64,000 bases of DNA from Neofusicoccum parvum (lineage: Eukaryota > Ascomycota > Dothideomycetes > Botryosphaeriales > Botryosphaeriaceae), in NCBI GenBank assembly GCA_020912385.1, contig CP087206.1, positions 682,001 through 746,000 on the forward strand, in the 5' to 3' direction. Shown here one piece after another: positions 56,846 through 64,000 of the stretch (positions are counted from its first letter, which is position 1; every line of letters begins with the position of its first letter). The translations under genes were made by a program, and so were the position numbers. Under the pieces are notes generated by a model that saw only the letters and a list, made by a program, of their open reading frames with translations, ran no database searches and was not told the origin of the DNA.

Positions 56846-58114
56846 ATGCCCTCCACCACGGACCCCTCCCCTCCCACCCTCCCGATCCTCATCATCGGTG
56901 GCGGTCTCGGCGGCCTCCTGCTCGCCCAAGGCCTCGCCCGCGCCTCGATCCCCTTCCTCCTCTTCGAGCGCGACGCGACGCCGCACACGCGGCCACAAGG
57001 CTACCGCATCCGCATCAGCGGGGCCGGCATCACCGCGCTCGAGTCCACACTGCCAGCGTCCCTCTGGACGCGCTTCGAGCGCACCTGCGCGGCCGTCGAG
57101 CTGGGCGGCGGCGGCGTCGTCGACGCGCATAGCGGCGCCGTCGCGGCCGACGGCCTGCACCCGACGGGCGGCCCGCCGCCGCACATGCGCGCGGGCCGGC
57201 GGCCGTACACGCCCGACCGCGCGACGCTGCGGGGCGTGCTGATGGAGGGGCTGGGCGGACGCGTGCGGTTCGGCAAGGAGTTCGCCGGGTACGACGTCGA
57301 GGCGGCGGCGGACGGAAGCGGGGTGGTGACGGCGCGGTTCGGCGACGGGACGAGCGCGCGCGGCTGCCTGCTCGTCGGCGCGGATGGCGCGCGGTCGCGC
57401 GTCCGCCGCCGGTTCCTGGGCGGGCGGCTGCGGCCGGTCGACACGGATGGGCGGGTCGTGTACGGGAAGACGCTGCTGACGGAGGAGCTGCGGGCGCGGA
57501 TGCCGGAGGGGCTGCTGGGCGCGATGATGCTGGTGGAAGACAAGAGTCGCGCGGAGGGCGTGCCGGTGACGTGCCTGTACGAGCCGATTCGGTTTCCGCA
57601 GCGGGCGGAGGTGGAGGGGCTGCCGGAGGACTACGTCTACTGGGTGCTTGTGTCGCGGCGCTCGACGTTCGGCGTGGCCGACGAGGAGTTGGTGGAGATG
57701 ACGAGCGAGCGGGCGGGGGAGCTGGCGCTGGAGGTGACGGAGAAGTGGCATCCCCAGCTGCGTCCGCTGTTCGAGCTGCAGGAGCGGTCGCAGACGGCTG
57801 CGCTGCGCGTCCTGAGCATGCGGCCGGAGCTGGCGGCCTGGGCGCCGCTGGAGGAGCCGGTGACTCTCATCGGAGACGCAGCTCATGTCATGTCGCCGTC
57901 GGGAGGCATGGGCGCGGTCACGGCTTTCCGCGACGCGGCAAACCTGGCCAGGGTGCTGGTGGAGAACGGCGGCCGCGTGTCGGCGGAGAGCGTGGGACAG
58001 TACGAGGAGATGATGAGGGAGTACGCGGCGGAAGCCATCCAGGGCTCGCGTCGTGGGGGGGTCAGGTTCTTCAACCACCCCCCGTTCGAGGAGTGCAAGC
58101 CGGTCAACGCGTGA
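56846..58114 (+). CDS. FAD-dependent monooxygenase (aromatic hydroxylase type)
   Basis: Single exon, 422 residues. Group A flavoprotein monooxygenase (PHBH/salicylate-hydroxylase fold): dinucleotide-binding IIGGGLGGLLLAQGL at about 15-29, acidic FERD at the end of strand 2, the NAD(P)H/FAD DG motif in LLVGADGARSRVRR and the FAD-ribityl GD motif in LIGDAAHVMSPSGGMG. It hydroxylates or epoxidises an aromatic or polyene substrate with NAD(P)H and oxygen in the cytosol. No N-terminal signal and no C-terminal membrane helix, unlike many meroterpenoid epoxidases. It stands alone, so a catabolic role is as likely as a biosynthetic one. The start ATG is preceded by CCACA and a clear TATA promoter. 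Base composition is very GC-rich (third positions nearly all G or C). Confidence 0.93.
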   Translation: MPSTTDPSPPTLPILIIGGGLGGLLLAQGLARASIPFLLFERDATPHTRPQGYRIRISGAGITALESTLPASLWTRFERTCAAVELGGGGVVDAHSGAVAADGLHPTGGPPPHMRAGRRPYTPDRATLRGVLMEGLGGRVRFGKEFAGYDVEAAADGSGVVTARFGDGTSARGCLLVGADGARSRVRRRFLGGRLRPVDTDGRVVYGKTLLTEELRARMPEGLLGAMMLVEDKSRAEGVPVTCLYEPIRFPQRAEVEGLPEDYVYWVLVSRRSTFGVADEELVEMTSERAGELALEVTEKWHPQLRPLFELQERSQTAALRVLSMRPELAAWAPLEEPVTLIGDAAHVMSPSGGMGAVTAFRDAANLARVLVENGGRVSAESVGQYEEMMREYAAEAIQGSRRGGVRFFNHPPFEECKPVNA

Positions 58115-59027
58115 GGGATGGGCTGGCGAGCCGTCGGGGCTGCTATTGGGCCTCGTTCATTTCCTTTGCTTTTTTACTCTATCCGAATATTCCGGCGTTG
58201 CGTTGATCTGAAGATACCAGTAGACGAATACAGATATTTTGAGACACCCTTTGCCAACGAACCGAGGAGGCCCGAAGGGGCCCGAAAATATGCGGCTTGC
58301 TACAATCAACGAGACAGTTTGCTAGCTTAGAGGCATTTAATGCCGACAGCAGGCGGTAAAGCAAGGACCAAGACGTACATCTATGGCTGAACCGGGATGT
58401 GGCTGCATTTTGGGATTACGGGCTGTTCCAAAGGATCCAAAGGATCCAACGGGTAAATATGCAGGCCGGCGGGTAGATATGCAGGTCGAGAGGGTGGATA
58501 GGTATGCCTAGAGGGTGGGTACGTAGGCCGCGAGGGTGGAAAGGCAGGCCGAGAGGGCGGGCATTCGTGGTGGAGGATGCAAACTGGAGGCTCGCACAAT
58601 AGCTCGGCCTATGGAGTTTCGGGAGGCTCAAGGCACCGACACGCCGGCTGGGCTGAGCTTAACGCCGTGGACTCGAGCCAACATCATGGACGCCCACCGC
58701 GGATCGGCGATTATCGGATTTAAGCGCGGCGGGGGATTGGCCCGTCGAAAAGTGCTGCCCCTCTCCGCATTCCGCCACTGCGCCTTCGTTCCAACTGTGG
58801 CTCCCCAGGTTAGACCCATCCCACGCCGGACAAAGTTGGCCGGAGTGCGCGACGGAAATAGATGTGAGTGTAATTGATTAACGCCGGCGGGACGGCTTCA
58901 AAAAGAGCGCCAGCTGCGGATTCTTCTCTTCATCGAACCCCACTCCGCCGCCAACTTCTCGAACATCACTCACCCGCCGCACAGAACCCTCCAAAGCCAC
59001 CAGTTCCTGCCTCAATCCATCGACGTC
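58115..59027. other. Intergenic with a minisatellite
   Basis: About 910 bases between the monooxygenase and the aldo-keto reductase. Contains the 21-base minisatellite at 58451-58560. The final 150 bases are C-rich and form the promoter and leader of the reductase. Confidence 0.5.
58451..58560. repeat. Minisatellite with a 21-base unit
   Basis: About five diverged units beginning GGGT(A/G)(G/A)A or GGGTGGG, at 58451 (20 bases), 58471, 58492, 58513 and 58534, with a partial unit from 58555. The period is exactly 21 for the middle copies. Read on the reverse strand it encodes a PPSRP-containing seven-residue repeat (58381-58599 open), but nothing else suggests a gene. Confidence 0.75.
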
Positions 59028-60134
59028 ATGGTCGAAATCATTGGCAAGAAAGTCGGAACCACAGGCTTCGGCCTCATGGGTATGTCCTGAACACCGCCAA
59101 TGGCCGCTGGAGTGGAATGCTCATCAACAATGCAGGCATGACATGGCGCGCCAATCCCCCGCCATTCGAGGAGTCTTTCAAGGCCATGAAGGCCGCGCTG
59201 GATGGCGGCTCTAACTTCTGGAACGGCGGCGAGTTCTACGGCACCCCGGAGCTCAACTCGCTCCACCTGCTGAGGGACTACTTTACCAAGTATCCCGAGG
59301 ACGCCGACAAGGTCGTCCTCTCCATCAAGGGCGGTGCCAAGCCAGGCCAGCTGGAGCCGGACGGAAGCCGTGAGAACGTCCACAGGAGCATCAACGAATG
59401 CCTGCGCCTCCTTGAGGGCAAGAAGTTCCTGGACATCTTCGAGTGCGCTCGTGTGGATCCCAAGGTCCCCATCGAAGACACCATCTCCTACATTGCCGAG
59501 TTTGTCAAGGCTGGCAAGCTGGGAGGAATCTCTCTGTCCGAGGTCAGCGCGCAGACCATCAGACGCGCCGCCAAGGTCCACCCGATCGCATGCGTCGAGG
59601 TCGAACTCTCCTTGTACAGCACCGACATTCTTGAGAACGGCATCGCGCAGGCTTGCGGGGAGCTTGGCATCCCAATTGTTGCTTACTCCCCGCTTGGCCG
59701 CGGCTTCTTGGTAAGTGTCACGTTGATTTCTACATTCACTTTCAACATTGGCTGACGTATATCAACAGACCGGCCAGATTCGCAGCTTCGACGACATCCC
59801 CGAGGGTGACTTCCGCCGCATTCAGCCTCGTTTCCAGCCAGATGTCTTCGATGAGAACATCAAGCTTGCCGATGAAGTCCAGAAGATTGCTAAGAAGAAA
59901 GGCGCAACGCTTGGACAAGTTGCCCTTGCATGGGTTAGGCAGCACACTGGCAGAAATGGTCTCGGCCTAGTCATCCCCATTCCCGGCGCTTCTACGGAAT
60001 CGCGCGTCCAGGAGAACGTCAAGGAGATCACCTTGACCGAGGGAGAGATAGCTGAGATTGGCGAGATTCTGAAGCGGATAGAAATCAAGGGCGACAGGTA
60101 CCCGAAGGCTGTTATGCACCACTGTAACGGTTAG
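59028..60134 (+). CDS. Aldo-keto reductase, pyridoxal-reductase type
   Basis: Three exons (59028-59079, 59136-59710, 59769-60134), 330 residues. A TIM-barrel aldo-keto reductase close to fungal pyridoxal reductase (Plr1, AKR8): GTTGFGLMGMTWR at the N-terminus, catalytic Tyr in FWNGGEFYG, Lys in VVLSIKGG and FECARVDP in place of the usual DLxxxHW, a substitution typical of this subfamily. The NADPH site is at VIPIPGAS.SRVQENV near the C-terminus. It would reduce pyridoxal to pyridoxine in the cytosol. The first exon codes for only 17 residues, and its intron (59080-59135) ends GCAG. Confidence 0.92.
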
Positions 60135-60836
60135 ATACTCGCTGGGGACTAGTGGGTAGACCTGTATCAACTCATGTCAGCTGGCTGCTAGCAAACAATG
60201 AGTGGTTTCGTGGTGGACGTGAGATATCGTCAGATCAAGTGTAGAATTAATCGCCATTTGGTGTCTCTCACAGAGGAGGACTCCATCGGCATTGCAGAAT
60301 TCATATTGACATCATTCGCGTGCTCCGCAAGGGAAGTGAGGGTGTATGCATATGTCGACTTACCTTAGCGATGAATTGATTGGATGAGTTGACTGCACGA
60401 ATTCGCAGTGTGACTTGTGGAGTTGGAACAGCCGTCGTGACTCGAGCACTGCAAGCTTCGCAGTGCAGACACCTCGGTCGCAGACGCGAGGGTGGCAAGG
60501 ATTTGGAACATAGAATTCAAGGCGTTGTGCGTGCACAAGCAGCGTGGCCGCTGCATGAACGCGTTGCGGTGAGAGTGAAGAGTTGGGCGGCTCAAGAATT
60601 TAAAGCTGGAGCCACTGCGGTAGTGGTCGCTGTCACGCGCCGCACCAAAATTAGTGGTGGCCGCAAGTTCGCAGGGGCGACACACCACTCGCGGCAAAGC
60701 AGGTGAGAGGAGCCGACGCGGGCTGGGCAGGCGCGCGCGCAGTAGCTCGAGCTCAGCTCAACACCATGGCCGCCCGTCCCTTTCCAACCATCATCAATCC
60801 CCCTTCCCACGCCCGTCTCCACGCGCTCGCGCCACC
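60135..60836. other. Intergenic, promoter of the C2H2 gene
   Basis: About 700 bases, no supported gene. The last 100 bases are C-rich and lead into a strong GCCACCATGG start context. Confidence 0.45.
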
Positions 60837-62308
60837 ATGGACTCGCCCGGATCGCCGCTGTCAGAGCTGTCGTCCGACGAGTTCCAGGAGGATGTCAAGA
60901 CCGAGGACCGCTCCTTGAGCGTCGACACGTACAACGACGCCGACCACGACAGCGTACGCCCGCCGAAGCGTCAGCGCACCGGCGCAGGCCCATCGTCTGG
61001 CCTCGCCAACTTCCGCGCCAGCTCCGCCGAGATCACTGCGCCGCCAGACGCCGATGCCGACATTTACATTTCTGAGGACACAGACGGCAGCGTGCCCGCC
61101 TCGCCGCACCACACAGGCTATGGCGGCGGCGGCGGCGGCGGCGGCGGTGGAGGCATGCAGGACGAGGAGAGTTTCGGCCAAGAGCAGGTGACCGTGTGCA
61201 AGTGGGAGGGCTGCGAGTCCGGCGATCTGGGGAATATGGACAAGCTGGTCGATCACTTGCACGATGATCACATTGGCACCCGTCAGAAGAAATACTCGTG
61301 CGAGTGGACCGACTGCGCGCGGAAAGGCATTCCTCATGCCAGCGGATACGCTCTAAGAGCGCATATGCGCAGTCACACGAGGGAAAAGCCTTTCTACTGC
61401 ACACTGCCAGGTAAGACGCCGTCCGGTACCCGCTGCGTCGGAGTGATTCCTCAGCCATTGCCACGCCATGGAAGTGATTGATGCGGAGTGCTGATATCCA
61501 AACAGAATGCGATCGTGCTTTCACCCGCTCTGACGCTCTGGCTAAGCACATGCGAACTGTCCACGAGACAGAGGCGCTGCGACCCTCGGACCCCGTCCCG
61601 AAGCACCACTCGTCCAACCCGTCCAACAAGAACCAGCGGCTCCGGCTCGTCTTCAAGAACAACGGCACCGACAAGTCTGGCTCGCCGATGCCCGCATCCC
61701 CGCACTCGCAGAGCACGACGGGCCAGCAGCTGCCGCCCCCGCCCGTCGAGAACGAGTACGAGCACAACAACGTCCTCTACCGGCCCCTCGACCCGTCTCT
61801 CCCCAGCGGTCCGCTCACCCGCAAGTTCCCGCATGACATACAATTCACCAAGGCCGAGCTGGACATGCCGGCACCCGATCTGGCGCGATTGCTGCACCGG
61901 CAGATACACTGGGCGACCCAGGAGGGCGAGGAACTGAAGACCGAGGTCGAGCAGCTCGAGAAGCGCCGCAAGGACGAGTGGCTGGCCAAGGAGCTGGTGC
62001 TCGAAAACGCCATGGAGGCCGAGCTCGGCCAGCTGGAGCGCGTGGACCGCCTGCTGCGCGAGGAGAACCCCAGCGCCGCGGCGTTCCGCGAGCTGCTGCG
62101 GGAAGACGTCAAGGTCGGCAAGTCGCTGGACGTCGAGCCCAAGCCGAACTGGCGCGACATCGTCGTCCCGGAGAAGATCGAGAAGACCAGGGAAAAGGAC
62201 GGGCTGGAGGCGGCGGCGGGCGCGCCTGGCAGCTTCGACGAAGCTGGCGATCCGGTGGTGGAACACCGTCCTGAGCATATGGATATCGGGGTTGCCGGTG
62301 GCCCATGA
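60837..62308 (+). CDS. C2H2 zinc-finger protein resembling INO80 subunit Iec1
   Basis: Two exons (60837-61410, 61506-62308), 458 residues. Three clustered C2H2 fingers at about 121-230: CKWEGCESGDLG..HLHDDH, CEWTDCARKGIPH..HMRSH (with a long loop) and CTLPECDRAF..HMRTVH, the third split by the intron. This Gli/YY1-like trio is the arrangement I associate with Iec1 of the INO80 chromatin-remodelling complex. The C-terminal PHDIQFTKAELD..HWATQEGEEL helix and the coiled-coil-like EQLEKRRKDEW segment fit too. The name rests on memory of the family, so it is moderate. A poly-Gly run of 11 (about 97-107) precedes the fingers. Nuclear; start context GCCACCATGG is ideal. Confidence 0.85.
61126..61149 (+). 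repeat. GGC repeat coding for poly-Gly
   Basis: In-frame run of about nine GGC/GGT codons in exon 1 of the C2H2 gene. Length polymorphism would change the protein only by Gly count. Confidence 0.7.
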
Positions 62309-64000
62309 GAGAGGCTACTCGACGGGGCGAGTTCGAGGGCTGAGGATTGCAAACAAAAGGCGCTTTGTTCCGTGAGGGCATCATGCTGTGTGGAGGGATC
62401 TGGGTATGTTTCTACTATTTACCATCATTCTTATCAGTCAAAGAGAGCAACTCCAATGGGAAGACCCAGGTCTTGGGTGGGTTACCGATTCATTTTTGTT
62501 ACTTTATAGCGAAGGAATATCTAATGGCTGGCTGCCAAAAATGAGAGTCTTAAAGAGCGCGATGATCAAAACTGATACTCACTGGATCATCAGGAGAAAT
62601 CACGAAGCCTTGCTAAATCATTCGCTGGAGTCTCCATTAGCTTGCTTTTCACGCTTGCCTCTCGCACCAACGTCAGGAATTGCTGTTTGTGTACCAACTG
62701 GTTTATGCATGAATGATCGCCGCCAGAGCAATATGACTTGGCTCGTATGATCGAAGACATGCCTCTCCAACTTCCCGCTCCCGGTACGGCTCACACGAAA
62801 GTCAAATAAGTTAGAGTCAGAATCGATAGTCTGCTGCATGTACTTAACTCACCTCACGAAGTGCCACCTGCAACGTACTAGTGCGCGGCCAACAACGTGC
62901 TCCCTATAGCGCCCTTCCACCACCTGCTCCGGCAAACCACCTCTTAATGCAGCGTACGCGAAAGCCTGAAACTAGTGAGGGGGAAAGAAGGCCCAGTCCT
63001 CGATCCGCGGTGGTCCGACCCTCGATCAGCGCGGTTCGACCCAGTGTTTAAACTTTCGATGGAGCGGGTGCGCTGCGCCTTACAACGACCGTTTTATACC
63101 CGCCGCCACTGTTACGACGACCCGGACTATAGGCGTTGGTGTCTTCCAATAGAATCTCGCCTGCTGTATAACGCCGGTCCCTGAAATGGGGAGGCGGGGG
63201 GACGGATGGAGCACGACGCCCTTTCCGTGGCCCCCCGGCAAACCTTGTCTCTTCTTTGGCCCGAGAGGAGAGACGAAACGCAACACGCGCACGCTTGTGC
63301 GGTTCTGGGGGTCACGAAGGATGATCTCCTTGGTTATAGCAACGATTGCTAAGCGTTTCGAGACGGCCCCGTTATTATCGATATCACTGATTGTGATTCC
63401 GGATTGTCGGGAAGGGCAGGGCAGAGCGGGCACGCGGGGCCGGGGCAGGCAGGTTTAGGAGCTTTTTTGGAGATTGGCGAGTAAAGGACCCACTTGCTGA
63501 TACTCACTATACGAGAGAAGTGAGGCGTGCGTAGATCGTATTTTAATGGTATTGTGTAGTAGTAAAGCGCTTCTATAGGTCGGTTACGGTAGCGGCATCC
63601 GATAGTTTTCCCGATGGGGCGGCTCTTGGCTGACTACTGTTGTCTAGACTCAATTGTCTTAGCGCTGTGTTAGATGGACTTCGAAAGTTTAAAGTCGTAT
63701 ATAAGGCTGTTAGGTGTGCATAGTGGGTTCTTCTCTTTTGCCTAATTGTGATGTTGTCTGATGGTGCGGAGGTGATGTAGCTGTAAGGTTTTCGGGACTT
63801 GCCGGGTAAAGTATATACTGCACGAACGACCATCACTGCAACGCGGGGACATTTCTTGCCTTGAAGCACTTTGTGTAAGGCGATGACATGTGAAAGGAAA
63901 AGTTCGTGTAAGGCGGAGATTGTACGGAAATTATATGCACTTTACACGGTGTCGATGATGCAATCGCGCTTGTGGCTAGAAGGATACTATCCATAGGGCT
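62309..64000. other. Terminal stretch without recognisable gene
   Basis: 1.7 kb after the C2H2 gene. The first 200 bases are its 3' flank. From about 62500 the sequence has only short ORFs with no domain, mixed composition and no splice-linked frames. I see no transposon ends, tRNA or rRNA. Confidence 0.4.

Noticed and set aside
56744..58078. 444-residue open frame antisense to the FAD monooxygenase
   Set aside because: Arg/His/Pro-rich shadow frame caused by GC-rich third positions.
1..64000. CRISPR arrays, insertion sequences, operons with ribosome binding sites
   Set aside because: The window is eukaryotic; no regularly spaced direct repeats or transposase frames were seen.

Overview
The window is nuclear DNA of a filamentous ascomycete (Pezizomycotina; probably a Sordariomycete-type genome, but I cannot name the species). 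The evidence is short 40-115 nt introns with GT..AG ends and CTGAC/CTAAC-like branch points, Zn2Cys6 regulators, HET-domain genes, a NACHT/ankyrin NLR, an AA9-CBM1 monooxygenase and a highly reducing polyketide synthase (PKS). I rebuilt 21 complete gene models by joining reading frames across introns and checking codon phase. One further gene (the O-acyltransferase) has an uncertain exon 1/2 junction, and one gene is cut by the left edge.

Region 1, about 1-27.3 kb: a secondary-metabolite gene cluster. It holds the tail of one AflR-type protein, a second AflR-domain protein with no DNA-binding domain, and a Zn2Cys6 regulator with an AflR-type C-terminus. It also holds a polytopic membrane protein, two FSH1-type serine hydrolases, two cytochromes P450, and a 2398-residue PKS (KS-AT-DH-degenerate MT-ER-KR-ACP, no release domain). 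The rest are a cytochrome b5/b5-reductase fusion, a 14-helix DHA2-type MFS exporter and a wax-synthase-like membrane O-acyltransferase. The likely logic (inference): the PKS makes a fully reducible, unmethylated chain and an FSH1 hydrolase frees it in trans, as LovG does for LovB. The P450s then oxidise it, possibly helped by the b5/b5R electron donor; the acyltransferase caps it and the MFS protein exports it. A shared promoter element, AAAG(G/T)(A/G)CCCGA(G/A), occurs upstream of most cluster genes, including the Zn2Cys6 regulator. It is the strongest new observation here.

Region 2, about 28-44 kb: a mixed accessory block. It has two HET-domain genes, an AA9-CBM1 lytic polysaccharide monooxygenase, a secreted NucA/NucB-type nuclease, an unknown protein with an apparent internal duplication and a secreted GH43 glycosidase. 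Between them is a gene-poor stretch of about 3.2 kb (32.2-35.5 kb).

Region 3, about 45-64 kb: a monocarboxylate-type MFS transporter, a paxillin-like three-LIM protein, a six-exon NLR (alpha/beta hydrolase-NACHT-ankyrin), an FAD monooxygenase, a pyridoxal-reductase-type aldo-keto reductase and a C2H2 protein resembling INO80 subunit Iec1. The last 1.7 kb has no recognisable gene. I saw no transposon, rRNA, tRNA or CRISPR array.
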